Origin: Croceicoccus pelagius
Lineage (GTDB): Bacteria; Pseudomonadota; Alphaproteobacteria; Sphingomonadales; Sphingomonadaceae
NCBI RefSeq assembly: GCF_001661915.1
Contig: NZ_LYWY01000006.1
Coordinates: forward strand, 62,001-126,000
DNA: 64,000 bases
Direction: 5' to 3'
How positions within the stretch are numbered: position 1 is the stretch's first letter; each line of letters starts with the position of its first letter. Below are positions 8,915 to 18,226 of this stretch, one piece after another. The notes beneath the pieces are model-generated. The model did no database searches. It was not told the origin of the DNA and worked only from the letters and a program-made list of their open reading frames with translations. The translations under genes were made by a program, and so were the position numbers.

Positions 8915-9586
8915 ATGACCCTATCCCCCGAAACAAAGGACTGGATCGCGGCTCAAACCGGGCATCCAGTAAGGGACGAGCATTTGTGGACCGCCGCGCT
9001 GACCCACGGCAGCACGGGCGAGGATTTCGACTACCAACGGCTCGAATTTCTCGGCGACCGCGTGCTCGGTCTCTCGATCGCCGAATGGCTCTACGAAAAG
9101 GGCGGGGATACCGAAGGCAAGTTGTCGCAGCGCCTCAACGCCCTCGTCAGCCGCCAGTCCTGCGCCCGTGTCGCGCGCGAGATCGACCTGTCGGCCCATA
9201 TGCGCCTGGGTAAGCAGGCCCGCGCCGATGGCGGGCTGGATAGCGACAACATCCTTGGCGACATCATCGAATCGCTGATCGGCGCCTGTCAGGTCGATCA
9301 CGGCTTCGAAGTCGCTCGCGCGCTTGTGCGCAAGTGGTTCGGCGATGCGGTCGAAGGCCGTGCCGGACGCAAGAAACACCCCAAGTCCGCCTTGCAGGAG
9401 TGGGCCGCCGGCAACCGCCGCAAGCCGCCCGAATACGAACTGCTCGACCGTTCGGGCCCCGACCATGCCTCGCGCTTTACCGTCAGGGTAAGCGTCAGGG
9501 GCGTCGGCGAAGCGACCGGCGAAGGCGATTCCAAGCAACAGGCCGAAACCGCGGCCGCAACGGCATTTCTGGACCAACATGGCTGA
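8915..9586 (+). CDS. rnc: Ribonuclease III
   Basis: The 223-residue protein has the RNase III signature YQRLEFLGDRVLGL with its catalytic acidic residues, the second acidic cluster NILGDIIESLIGA, and a C-terminal double-stranded-RNA-binding domain (PKSALQEWAAGNRRKPP to the end). It cuts double-stranded RNA in rRNA processing and mRNA turnover. It starts 7 bases after lepB and overlaps era by 8 bases, so the three are one operon. Confidence 0.95.
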   Translation: MTLSPETKDWIAAQTGHPVRDEHLWTAALTHGSTGEDFDYQRLEFLGDRVLGLSIAEWLYEKGGDTEGKLSQRLNALVSRQSCARVAREIDLSAHMRLGKQARADGGLDSDNILGDIIESLIGACQVDHGFEVARALVRKWFGDAVEGRAGRKKHPKSALQEWAAGNRRKPPEYELLDRSGPDHASRFTVRVSVRGVGEATGEGDSKQQAETAAATAFLDQHG

Positions 9587-10481
9587 AGAACAGACAAATT
9601 GCGGCGTCGTCGCCGTCATCGGTGCCCCCAACGCGGGCAAATCGACCCTCGTCAACGCGCTCGTCGGGCAGAAGGTGGCGATCACCAGTCCCAAGGCGCA
9701 GACGACCCGCGCGCGCCTTCTGGGGATCGCTCTGCTGGGGTCAACGCAGATCGTGCTCGCCGACACGCCCGGCATCTTTGCGCCGCGCCGCCGGCTCGAC
9801 CGTGCGATGGTCTCTGCTGCATGGGAAGGTGCAGAGGCGGCCGATGCGATCATGCTTGTCGTCGACAGTGTGAAACTGCGCCGGCACGAGCTTGAACCGC
9901 TGCTGCAAACGCTGGCTTCGCGCAAGGAGCGCAAGCTGCTCGTCCTTAACAAGGTCGACATTTCGAAGAAGGACGCGCTCCTGTTGCTCGCGCAGGATTT
10001 GAGCGACAAGGCCGCTTTCGACGAGGTGTTCTTCGTATCGGCGATGACCGGCGACGGTGTGCCCGAACTGAAAGCGCGCCTTGCCGAGATGATGCCCGAA
10101 GGCCCGTGGCTCTATCCCGAGGACCAGGTCTCCGACGCCTCGGAACGCCTTCTGGCCGCCGAAATCACCCGCGAACAGCTCTACCGCCAGCTTCGCGACG
10201 AACTGCCCTATGACAGTGCGGTCCGGCCCGAGGCCTATCGTCAGAACGAGGACGGCTCGGTCGAGATCCGCCAGCAGATCGTCGTCGGGCGCGATACGCA
10301 AAAGGCCATTGTGCTCGGCAAGGGCGGATCGCGCATCAAGGCCATCGGTGAGGCTGCACGTAAGGAATTGAGCGATCTGCTGGATCAGAAGGTCCACCTC
10401 TTCCTTCATGTGAAGGTCGAGGAGAACTGGGCCGAGAACCGGGAGTTCTACGAAGTACTGGGGCTGGACTGGGTAAAATGA
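9579..10481 (+). CDS. era: GTPase Era
   Basis: The 300-residue protein has the Era GTPase motifs in order: G1 GAPNAGKSTLVNAL, G3 DTPGIF, G4 NKVD, followed by a KH RNA-binding domain with IVLGKGGSRIKAIGEAA. Era binds the 3' end of 16S rRNA and assists 30S assembly. The start overlaps the rnc stop by 8 bases, and the stop overlaps the next start (ATGA), consistent with coupled translation. Confidence 0.96.
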   Translation: MAEEQTNCGVVAVIGAPNAGKSTLVNALVGQKVAITSPKAQTTRARLLGIALLGSTQIVLADTPGIFAPRRRLDRAMVSAAWEGAEAADAIMLVVDSVKLRRHELEPLLQTLASRKERKLLVLNKVDISKKDALLLLAQDLSDKAAFDEVFFVSAMTGDGVPELKARLAEMMPEGPWLYPEDQVSDASERLLAAEITREQLYRQLRDELPYDSAVRPEAYRQNEDGSVEIRQQIVVGRDTQKAIVLGKGGSRIKAIGEAARKELSDLLDQKVHLFLHVKVEENWAENREFYEVLGLDWVK

Positions 10482-11083
10482 CCGAGACCGTCGAAGCTTC
10501 GCTGACAGCAGATGAAACGCTCGACGCGGCTTCCCAAGGTATCGATCACGTCATCGGTGGCTCCGGCTTCGTATTCTACTATTCGCTGCTCGGCGCACTG
10601 CTGGGCATCGCTGTAGCGGCGCTGTTCTCGCCATTTGTGACCTACCTGCTATGGATGAGCGGTTCGCCGGCAGCCGGTGTGCTCGAAGTACCGGTTAATG
10701 CCGCGGTTGCCGTCGTGCTGGCCCTGTGGGGCCGCGATATAGGGGCGCGACTGGCCATGCACAGGCACCGGCGCAAGTTCCTTGCCGGGATGCGCGATCG
10801 CGGGATGCCTGAAGAAATCACTGGACGTTTTACGGTGACGAACGACGCATTCGTGATTTCGCACGACCGCGTGACTTATGCGATCGCATGGAACGCGGTC
10901 GGCGAGGTGATCGAGATACCGACGCACTGGCTTTTCGCCGTCGACCTGCACCAGTTCACGCTACCGCGCAGTGCCTTTGCCGATATCGCCGAAGAACGCA
11001 CCTTCATCGCGTCGGTGATTGGCCACCTGACCGAAGCAGCGCGTGAGCGTAGCGACAAGGCTCGCGCCTTCGCGGAAGGCTAA
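10478..11083 (+). CDS. YcxB-like membrane protein
   Basis: The protein has 201 residues. Two hydrophobic segments (about residues 28-55 and 66-84) are followed by a soluble domain. That domain contains GRFTVTNDAFVISHDR and LFAVDLHQFTLPRSAF, the pattern of the YcxB-like C-terminal domain, whose function is not known. It overlaps era by four bases (ATGA). Its stop overlaps the stop of the convergent MFS gene. A second YcxB-like protein lies at 47455-47958, with little identity beyond the domain pattern. Confidence 0.7.
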   Translation: MTETVEASLTADETLDAASQGIDHVIGGSGFVFYYSLLGALLGIAVAALFSPFVTYLLWMSGSPAAGVLEVPVNAAVAVVLALWGRDIGARLAMHRHRRKFLAGMRDRGMPEEITGRFTVTNDAFVISHDRVTYAIAWNAVGEVIEIPTHWLFAVDLHQFTLPRSAFADIAEERTFIASVIGHLTEAARERSDKARAFAEG

Positions 11084-12534
11084 AGGGCAGCGCTCGCCTC
11101 GCTTTGCCGCGCCTGGGCCGCAGTCACGGTATTGAACCGGAACATCGTGCAAGCGGCGGCAAGAACCGCAAAACCGATCGACACATAGAACGGCACCGGA
11201 CCAAGCCCGAGGCCGAGCCCCAGCAGCAAACCGACGACCGCCGCCGCCGTCGCCTGACCCAGCAGGCGCGAGGTAGAAAGCACGCCGCCCGCAGCCGCCG
11301 ACCGGTGCATCGGCGCATTGCCGATCGCGAGCCGCGAATTGGGCGCGAGGAAGAAGCCAAATCCCGCAGCCGTGATGGACAGTCTCCACGCAACGTCGAG
11401 CCCGCCCGCATCGTCGGGCAACATCGCCAGCAGGACAAGGCCGATGATCGCGACGATTAGACCAGGAACGCCCAGTTTGCTCGCCGCGACGCGGTCAGAA
11501 AGCCAGCCCGCCGTGGGCGAAACGAACAGCATCGTCAGCGGGAACGGCAGCAGCAGCAGTCCGACCTGATCGGGCGAGTAGCCCATGCCCTGCTCCAGCC
11601 GGAAAGGTAGCGTAATCATCAATGCGCCTGCCGACAGGAACACCGCGACTGCGGCCAGCGCGGACAGGCCGATGACCGGCATCTTTAAAAGGTCGACGGG
11701 CACGATGGGCCGGTCTCTCGTGCTCTCGCGCTTCACGAGGAACCATGTCGAGGCGACACCTGCCACAACACTCGCGATGCCGAGCCAGCGGGTGTTTTCG
11801 TGGCTCGCAAGTTGCAGGCCGCCGATCAGCAGCGCCATCGTTACCGCGCTCCAGATCCCGCCTGTCCAGTCGGTCTTGCCGGGACGCGGCTGTGGATCGG
11901 GCAAGGCGCGGCCGAGGAGGAGCGAGATCACCGCCAAAGGCGCAGCGACGAAAAACACGGCCTGCCACGGAAAATGCGCGACGATATAGCCGCCCAGCGT
12001 CGGTGCCAGCGCAGCCGAGGACGCGATAATGATCGAATTGAAACCCAGCCCCGCGCCAAGCGACTTTTCCGGATAGATCGCCCGCACGAGCGCGACGTTT
12101 ACCGCCATCGCCATGGATGCGCCGATTGCCTGCCCCGCACGCAGGACCAACAGCATCGAGAAGCTGTCGACGAAAAAGCAGAGCGCCGAGGCGATGCAGA
12201 AGACGAGCTGACCGATCTGGTAGAGCTTGCGATGCCCGATCCTGTCCCCAAGGCTGGCCAGAGGCAAAAGGCCCATGACCATAACAAGCTGGTAGATCGT
12301 CACAACGCTGGTGATCGCGCCTTCGCCCACGCCCAGTTCGCGCGAAAGCGTCGGAAGCGCGACATTAGCGATCTGTCCGTCGATTACGAGCAGCGCAAGA
12401 CCGAAGGAAATGGCCGCGATCGCATAGAAGCGGCGCGGCATGGGAAGGCCCGGATAGCCCGCGTCCGCCGCCGAACTATCGCCTGCCGGCCCCGCGGCAC
12501 CAGCGTCCTTCACATCACTTCGCATTCGCAGCAT
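11080..12534 (-). CDS. MFS transporter, DHA2 (EmrB/QacA-like) drug-export family
   Basis: The protein has 484 residues with about 14 hydrophobic segments, the DHA2 topology. The motif A loop LASLGDRIGHRKLYQIG follows helix 2, and LRAGQAIGASMAMAVNVAL and APTLGGYIVAHFPWQAVFF fit motifs B and C of proton-antiport exporters. It likely sits in the inner membrane and exports lipophilic compounds; the substrate is not inferable. Starts at ATG 12534 and 12525 both lack a clear ribosome site. It is convergent with the YcxB-like gene (stops overlap). Confidence 0.82.
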   Translation of the reverse strand: MLRMRSDVKDAGAAGPAGDSSAADAGYPGLPMPRRFYAIAAISFGLALLVIDGQIANVALPTLSRELGVGEGAITSVVTIYQLVMVMGLLPLASLGDRIGHRKLYQIGQLVFCIASALCFFVDSFSMLLVLRAGQAIGASMAMAVNVALVRAIYPEKSLGAGLGFNSIIIASSAALAPTLGGYIVAHFPWQAVFFVAAPLAVISLLLGRALPDPQPRPGKTDWTGGIWSAVTMALLIGGLQLASHENTRWLGIASVVAGVASTWFLVKRESTRDRPIVPVDLLKMPVIGLSALAAVAVFLSAGALMITLPFRLEQGMGYSPDQVGLLLLPFPLTMLFVSPTAGWLSDRVAASKLGVPGLIVAIIGLVLLAMLPDDAGGLDVAWRLSITAAGFGFFLAPNSRLAIGNAPMHRSAAAGGVLSTSRLLGQATAAAVVGLLLGLGLGLGPVPFYVSIGFAVLAAACTMFRFNTVTAAQARQSEASAAL

Positions 12535-12584
12535 GACCCGACAACGCCCGAGAAACCAAAGGTGTCCCGGGCGCTATCAAGGTA

Positions 12585-15131
12585 TCAGTCCGCGTCCTTG
12601 GCCGGAGCCTTCTTCTTGGCCGCAGCCTTCTTTTTCGCGGGCGCCTTCTTCTTGGCGGCCTTCTTCTTTTTCTTTTTCGCCCCGCCCTTTGCTGCACGTT
12701 CGGTGATCAGGCGGACCGCGTCCTCCTCGGTCACGTCTTCGGGCTTCATGTCGCGCGGGATAGTGGCGTTGGTGGTGCCGTCGGTGACGTAAGGACCATA
12801 GCGCCCCGCCAGCAGCTTGATCTCGCCGCCGCTTTCGGGGTGCGCGCCGAAAGTCTTCAGCGGTTCGGCCTTGGCACGAGCGCCGCGCCCACCGCGGTTC
12901 TGCGCTTCGGCCAGCAAGATCACGGCCGCGTTCATACCGGTGTCGAACACGTCGGCGGTGCTGGTCAGTTTCGCATACTTGCCGTCGTGGCGAAGGTAGG
13001 GGCCATAGCGCCCGATGTTCGCCTCGATCTCCTGGCCGGTCTCGGGATGCTCACCCACGATGCGCGGCAGCGAGATGAGCTTTACCGCCCATTCGAGATC
13101 GAGTTCGGGAATGTCCTTCGGGATCGAGGCACGAGCCGCTTCCTTGCCCTCACCCATCTGGATGTATGGGCCGAACCGGCCCGTCTTGCGAACGATGTCC
13201 TCGCCCGTTTCCGGGTGCTGGCCGACAACGCCGTCGCCGCCTTCTTCACCGTCGGCACCGGGCTGGCCGAAACCGCGCGTGTACTTGCACTCGGGGTAGT
13301 TCGAACAGCCTATGAACGGACCGTTGCGGCTGCCGCGCAGCGACAGCTTGCCGTCTCCGCAAAGCGGGCAGGCGCGCGGGTCGGTGCCGTCTTCCTTGGG
13401 CGGAAAGAGATAGTCCGAAAGGAAGGTGTCGAGCTGCTCCATCACTTCGGATGGCTTATGCTCCATGACCTCGTCGGACTTGGGCTTGAAGTCCCGCCAG
13501 AAGGCGTCGAGCACGGCCTGCCAATCGGCACGCCCGCCCGAAACGTCGTCCAGTTCCTCTTCCATACCGGCGGTGAAGTCGTAAGCGACATACCGCTCGA
13601 AAAAGCGTTCGAGAAACGAAGTCAGAAGCCGGCCAGAATCCTCTGCGAAGAAACGGTTTTTCTCGGTGCGGACGTAGTTGCGATCCTTCAGGACCTGAAT
13701 AACCGAAGCATAAGTCGAGGGGCGCCCGATGCCCAGTTCTTCCATCCGCTTGACGAGGCTGGCCTCGGAAAAACGCGGCGGCGGCTGAGTGAAGTGCTGG
13801 GTCGCTTCGACGCCCTTCTTGGCGGGGCGATCACCCGCCTTCAGGAACGGCAGCAGGCCTTCGTCATCGTCCTCGCCTTTCTGGTCGAGACCTTCCTCGT
13901 AAACGGCGAGGAACCCGGGGAACTTCACGACCTGTCCGGTGGCGCGCAGTTCGTTGCTGCCAGTGCCGTCACGCATCGTGACGGTCGTACGCTCCAGCGC
14001 AGCCGACGCCATCTGGCTGGCCATCGCACGCTTGTAGATGAGGTCATAGAGCTTGGCCGCATCGCCCTGCCCTGCACGATTGCGCGAAAAGTCGGTCGGG
14101 CGGATAGCCTCGTGCGCTTCCTGTGCGTTCTTGGCCTTGGTCTGATAGTGGCGCGCCTTTTCGGGAAGGTAGTGCCCGCTGAACCGGTCCGAGATCGCCT
14201 TGCGCGCCGCGCTGATCGCGCTCGGGTCCATCTGGACACCGTCGGTACGCATGTAGGTGATCGCACCTTGCTCATACAGGCCCTGCGCGAGACGCATCGT
14301 GTGGCTGGCCGAATAGCCAAGCTTGCGCGCCGCTTCCTGCTGCAACGTCGAAGTCGTGAACGGCGGGGCCGGATTGCGGCGCTGCGGTTTCGTCTCAACG
14401 TTCTCGACGGTGAAGAGGCCGTCCTCGACCGCCTTCTTCGCCCGCATCGCGGTGCCTTCGTCGCCGATGCTCAGCCGGTCGAGCTTCTCGCCCTCAAACT
14501 TGACGAGACGCGCGTCGAAGGCGGTGCCGTCATGCTCAAGCTTGGCAAGCACGTTCCAGTATTCCTGCGGCTTGAACGCCTCGATCTCGCGCTCACGCTC
14601 GACAATCAGGCGCAGCGCTACCGACTGCACGCGGCCAGCGGACTTTGCGCCCGGCAGCTTGCGCCACAGGACCGGCGAAAGCGTAAAGCCGAACAGGTAG
14701 TCCAGCGCGCGGCGGGCGAGATAGGCGTCGATCAGATCGCGGTCCAACTCGCGCGGGGCGGCCATCGCATCGGTGACGGCCTGCTTGGTGATCGCGTTGA
14801 ACGTGACGCGCTCGACCTCCTTGGGCAGCGCCTTGCGCTTGGCCAGCAATTCCTGGACGTGCCACGAAATCGCCTCTCCCTCGCGGTCAGGGTCGGTTGC
14901 GAGGATCAGGCGGTCGGCCTGCTTGGCGGCATCGGCGATCGCGCGGACCTGCTTCTGCTTGTCGCTGTAAAGCTCCCAGTCCATGGCGAAACCTTCGTCC
15001 GGGCGGACCGAGCCATCCTTGGGCGGCAGGTCGCGGACGTGGCCGTAGCTGGCAAGGACCTTGTAGTCCGAGCCGAGGTATTTCTCGATTGTCTTCGCCT
15101 TGGCAGGCGACTCGACGATAACAAGCTGCAT
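12585..15131 (-). CDS. topA: DNA topoisomerase I
   Basis: The type IA topoisomerase has 848 residues. The Toprim domain opens the protein (LVIVESPAKAKTIEKYLG, then ATDPDREGEAISWHV), and the catalytic tyrosine is in GAITYMRTDGVQ near residue 300. One C4 zinc ribbon (CPLCGDGKLSLRG ... CSNYPECKYTRG) is followed by three repeats built on PETG/PESG and GRxGPY. The last 35 residues are a Lys/Ala-rich tail like those of histone-like proteins, usual in this group and probably for nonspecific DNA binding. It relaxes negative supercoils. Confidence 0.95.
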   Translation of the reverse strand: MQLVIVESPAKAKTIEKYLGSDYKVLASYGHVRDLPPKDGSVRPDEGFAMDWELYSDKQKQVRAIADAAKQADRLILATDPDREGEAISWHVQELLAKRKALPKEVERVTFNAITKQAVTDAMAAPRELDRDLIDAYLARRALDYLFGFTLSPVLWRKLPGAKSAGRVQSVALRLIVEREREIEAFKPQEYWNVLAKLEHDGTAFDARLVKFEGEKLDRLSIGDEGTAMRAKKAVEDGLFTVENVETKPQRRNPAPPFTTSTLQQEAARKLGYSASHTMRLAQGLYEQGAITYMRTDGVQMDPSAISAARKAISDRFSGHYLPEKARHYQTKAKNAQEAHEAIRPTDFSRNRAGQGDAAKLYDLIYKRAMASQMASAALERTTVTMRDGTGSNELRATGQVVKFPGFLAVYEEGLDQKGEDDDEGLLPFLKAGDRPAKKGVEATQHFTQPPPRFSEASLVKRMEELGIGRPSTYASVIQVLKDRNYVRTEKNRFFAEDSGRLLTSFLERFFERYVAYDFTAGMEEELDDVSGGRADWQAVLDAFWRDFKPKSDEVMEHKPSEVMEQLDTFLSDYLFPPKEDGTDPRACPLCGDGKLSLRGSRNGPFIGCSNYPECKYTRGFGQPGADGEEGGDGVVGQHPETGEDIVRKTGRFGPYIQMGEGKEAARASIPKDIPELDLEWAVKLISLPRIVGEHPETGQEIEANIGRYGPYLRHDGKYAKLTSTADVFDTGMNAAVILLAEAQNRGGRGARAKAEPLKTFGAHPESGGEIKLLAGRYGPYVTDGTTNATIPRDMKPEDVTEEDAVRLITERAAKGGAKKKKKKAAKKKAPAKKKAAAKKKAPAKDAD

Positions 15132-15221
15132 TTAATATTCCCGGGCGCGGGACAGGACGCCCCTACGCGTATACGCGTGTGAATCTGGGTACCGCCACCT
15201 GCGTTGGTCAAGCCGATAAAG

Positions 15222-15256
15222 CAAGACCCGGCCGCAAGGTCGCGGACCGGGCCTTG
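15222..15256 (-). terminator. Intrinsic terminator for the 15275-16276 gene
   Basis: A 10-base stem (CAAGACCCGG at 15222-15231 and CCGGGCCTTG at 15247-15256) has one mismatch on the plus strand. On the minus-strand RNA this mismatch becomes a G-U pair, and the hairpin is followed by a U-rich stretch (TTGCTTTAT). It lies 19 bases after the stop of the secreted-protein gene. Confidence 0.7.
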
Positions 15257-15274
15257 TTTGAACCGTTGGAAATA

Positions 15275-16276
15275 TCAGCGAAGCGTTGCCACGCCCGCCA
15301 CGATGATCTCGTTCGCAAGCGTCGCGACTTTGGCCGCACCTTGTTCGTAGTTCCCCGGCTTGGCAGCAAATTCGAATTTGCGGGTCTTGCCGATCATCGG
15401 CAACCCGACACCGGCCGCAGCAGCCAGCCCGCCACCGATATTCGCAGCGGCCTGCGCGGTCTTTTCCGTACCGCCGGTCGCGTTCGCCTGTTCGATGAAC
15501 TCGCCATCAATCGAGACCTGCTGTTCCAGCACGAGTTCGTCGGTCTTGTTGCCGCCAACGATCGTCATCTTCGAATATTCCGGAACGACCGACAGATTCG
15601 CGTTGACCTTGAGACCACCAAAACTGAACGCGCCGGGGCGCTTCTGATCGGAGAAATCGATCAGATAGACGACACTGACGAGCGGGATGCCGCTATTGTG
15701 CACATAGCGCGATATCGCGGCCTGGCGCCCGCCAGCGGCAAAGCCCTTGCCGAAAGACGCAAAACCGCCGGTCTTTTCGGCAAGATCACCCTGAAGCGTG
15801 ATCTGGAGCGGCAGGGCGCTCGGCTTCACGAAAGTCGCGACGCCGCTGCTTTTCTTCTCAAGCTGGATCTTGGTTTCAAGCGGACCTGTACCGTCGGCAG
15901 CTTTTTGGATGTCCTCGTTCGCGAAAAGCGTTTCTGCGGGAACGACAGCGATCCCTTGCGCCGCCAGCTTCGCCAGAAAATCGGTGTAGGCAGCATCGGT
16001 GACGGTTTGCATCATTTCAGGCGTGACGCCGACAAGCGTGCTCTTTGCCTTGGTAACGCCGCCGAACGCGCCCATCAGGCCGCCGGTCTTCTTCGTCTGG
16101 TCGGTCGATTCGAAAATGAAGCCGACGTTGAAGGCTGCGACCGCCACCTGGGTTGTCCCCTCCATCGCGCCGCGATCCTTGATCGACAGCGGCTCGTCGT
16201 TCTTGGCGTGAACGGGCTGCGTTACGAAGCCGATCGAAAGCACGACGGCCATCAGCATTCCGGAAACTTTACTCAT
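15275..16276 (-). CDS. Secreted protein of unknown family
   Basis: ATG 16276 has a GGGGGGA ribosome site and gives 333 residues; the longer frame to 16324 adds an Arg-rich stretch without signal-peptide character. Residues 1-22 form a Sec signal (MSKVSGMLMAVVLSIGFV ... VHA). The mature part is rich in Gly, Ala, Lys and Val, with no cysteine cluster or enzyme motif that I recognise. It has alternating-strand segments such as VSVVYLIDFSDQK and LVLEQQVSIDGEFI, so it may be a beta-rich periplasmic or outer-membrane-associated protein. Stand-alone transcription unit with its own terminator. Confidence 0.6.
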   Translation of the reverse strand: MSKVSGMLMAVVLSIGFVTQPVHAKNDEPLSIKDRGAMEGTTQVAVAAFNVGFIFESTDQTKKTGGLMGAFGGVTKAKSTLVGVTPEMMQTVTDAAYTDFLAKLAAQGIAVVPAETLFANEDIQKAADGTGPLETKIQLEKKSSGVATFVKPSALPLQITLQGDLAEKTGGFASFGKGFAAGGRQAAISRYVHNSGIPLVSVVYLIDFSDQKRPGAFSFGGLKVNANLSVVPEYSKMTIVGGNKTDELVLEQQVSIDGEFIEQANATGGTEKTAQAAANIGGGLAAAAGVGLPMIGKTRKFEFAAKPGNYEQGAAKVATLANEIIVAGVATLR

Positions 16277-16400
16277 CAAATCCCCCCTGGATCGCCTTGG
16301 TGAGCAGCGCCGGAAGACCTGCAAGACCCCTGCTGCCCTTGGGAAAAGATGCCATCAATGCCGCCGGAAAACCCCTTACAAATGCGGCTATCTTTATTGC

Positions 16401-17501
16401 TCAGGTGTTGAGAGAAACTCGCCCGCCGGCATGGCGCGCAAGCCGGCCTGCCAGTTCGAGTTCGAGCAGCGCCAGTTGTACCGCTGCCGGACTCTCCCCG
16501 CTTGCCCGCACAATGTCGTCGACCGGAACCGGGGCGGCGGAAAGCAGGCTTTCGATTTCGGCTGGGCTGTCGTCGGATGCTTCCGCCAGTTCGAAGTCCG
16601 CAAATTCGGGCCGTTCTTCCCGAAAAGTGGAGCGTGGCTGTCCGGTGAAGTCCTCAATCAATTCGATAACGTCTTCGGGCGTCTGGACAAGGATGGCCCC
16701 TTCCCGGATCAGCTGGTTGCAACCCCGCGCCCGCCCGTCGAGCGGGTTGCCGGGGATCGCCATGACCTCGCGGCCCGCTTCGCCCGCAAGGCGCGCGGTG
16801 ATCAGACTTCCCGACTTGGGTGCAGCCTCGATAACGAGCGTGCCGGCAGCCAGTCCCGCGATGATGCGATTGCGGCTCGGAAAATGGCGCGCCTGCGGTT
16901 CGATGCCGGGCGGCTGTTCGGCAATCAACACGCCCTCGTTCGCGATACGCTCCTGCAAGTCGGCGTGCTGCGGGGGATAGACGACATCGATGCCGCCTGC
17001 GATCACCGCTGCGGTCGCGCCGGTGGCAAGCGCGCCTTCGTGCGCCGCTCCGTCGATCCCGCGTGCAAGGCCCGATACGACGAGCTTGCCCGCATCGGCT
17101 AGCCCCTCGCCGAACTGACGCGCCAGTTTCAGCGCGGCTGCGCTGGCGTTGCGCGCACCGACGATAGCCACCGCAGGCTGTGCCAACAGCGTGACGTCGC
17201 CGCGATAGGTTACGATCGGCGGCGCGGATGGTGTTTCGCACAGCAGCGCCGGATAGGCCGGATCGTCGTGAAACAGGTACCGTGCCCCACCTGCGCGGAC
17301 CGCCGCGATCTCTTCGCGGATGGCATCGGGATGCGCGACCGTCATTCGCCGTCCTCCGCGCGCAGCCATTTCGGGCAGAGCCTCGAGCGCCGCGACGGCA
17401 TTGCCGAAGCGCTGCAGCAACTGGCGGAATGTCACGGGCCCCACGTTGGGCGAACGCAACAGGCGGATGCGGGCGAAAGCCTCTTCCTGCGTCAGGCTCA
17501 T
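16401..17501 (-). CDS. dprA: DNA-processing protein DprA (Smf)
   Basis: The protein has 366 residues from ATG 17501. The Rossmann-like DprA core is clear: VAIVGARNASAAALKLA, VVSGLARGIDGAAHEGAL, HFPSRNRIIAGLAAGTLVI and PKSGSLITARLAGE. A winged-helix domain (about residues 305-366) and a helix-hairpin N-terminus complete the usual layout. DprA loads RecA onto incoming single-stranded DNA during natural transformation. It starts 10 bases after the plsY stop and probably shares its transcript. No other competence genes are in the window. Confidence 0.92.
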   Translation of the reverse strand: MSLTQEEAFARIRLLRSPNVGPVTFRQLLQRFGNAVAALEALPEMAARGGRRMTVAHPDAIREEIAAVRAGGARYLFHDDPAYPALLCETPSAPPIVTYRGDVTLLAQPAVAIVGARNASAAALKLARQFGEGLADAGKLVVSGLARGIDGAAHEGALATGATAAVIAGGIDVVYPPQHADLQERIANEGVLIAEQPPGIEPQARHFPSRNRIIAGLAAGTLVIEAAPKSGSLITARLAGEAGREVMAIPGNPLDGRARGCNQLIREGAILVQTPEDVIELIEDFTGQPRSTFREERPEFADFELAEASDDSPAEIESLLSAAPVPVDDIVRASGESPAAVQLALLELELAGRLARHAGGRVSLNT

Positions 17502-17511
17502 GGAGGCGGGG

Positions 17512-18105
17512 TCAGCCCTTCTTTCTGCCGATGCGCGGTTCCTTCCCGGCGAAAAGCCTGCGGATATTGTCGCGGTGCCGCCACAGGACCACGACCGCCA
17601 TCGCGGCCAGCGCAGGCGCGTAGATCTGATAACCGAGAATCTGCGCCGCGATGGGAGCTGCAATCGCCGCGCTCATGCCGCCGACAGAGGAAATACGCGT
17701 GATCGCCAGCACTCCGATCCAGACGACCGCGAAAACCGCGCCGATCGGCCAAGCCAGCCCCAGCGCCACACCCATCAGGGTCGCCACGCCCTTGCCGCCC
17801 TTGAAGCGCAGCCAGATCGGGTAACAGTGCCCGACGATGGCCGCGACGCCGGCAATCGCCTCAAGACCGGGCCAGAACGAGCGGGCGAGGAAAACGACAA
17901 GAACGCCCTTCAGAAGGTCCAGCAGCAAAGTCGCCGCGGCCAGCCCCTTGCGCCCGGTGCGCAGGACATTCGTCGCGCCCGTGCCGCCCGAACCGATCTG
18001 GTGCAGGTCGCCCGCGCCCGCCATGCGGACAAGGATCACGCCAAACGGAATCGAGCCGAGCACATAGCCCAGGATAAGGGCCGAAATCAGCGCGGTTGCA
18101 GACAC
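17512..18105 (-). CDS. plsY: Glycerol-3-phosphate acyltransferase PlsY
   Basis: The inner-membrane enzyme transfers acyl groups from acyl-phosphate to glycerol-3-phosphate, the first step of phospholipid synthesis. Its three loop motifs are all present: GSIPFGVILVR, GSGGTGATNVLRTG and FKGGKGVAT. About five hydrophobic helices are visible. GTG 18105 has a good ribosome site (AGAGGAAAG) and gives 197 residues, the family length. ATG 18147, in frame, would add 14 residues of less typical sequence. Confidence 0.92.
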   Translation of the reverse strand: MSATALISALILGYVLGSIPFGVILVRMAGAGDLHQIGSGGTGATNVLRTGRKGLAAATLLLDLLKGVLVVFLARSFWPGLEAIAGVAAIVGHCYPIWLRFKGGKGVATLMGVALGLAWPIGAVFAVVWIGVLAITRISSVGGMSAAIAAPIAAQILGYQIYAPALAAMAVVVLWRHRDNIRRLFAGKEPRIGRKKG

Positions 18106-18226
18106 TTGCAGGACTTTCCTCTCTGCCGGCACGCGGGCCGGTTGCATAAGTCGTGGGGACGCTAGCGCCCGTCTGTTTCGGGCACAAGACGCTGGAACGG
18201 CTTGCCAAGTCGGCGCGCCATCGCGC

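Noticed and set aside
12840-15182. A 780-codon plus-strand frame over topA
   Set aside because: It is antisense to topA throughout, has no family signal and arises from GC-rich codon bias in a minus-strand gene.
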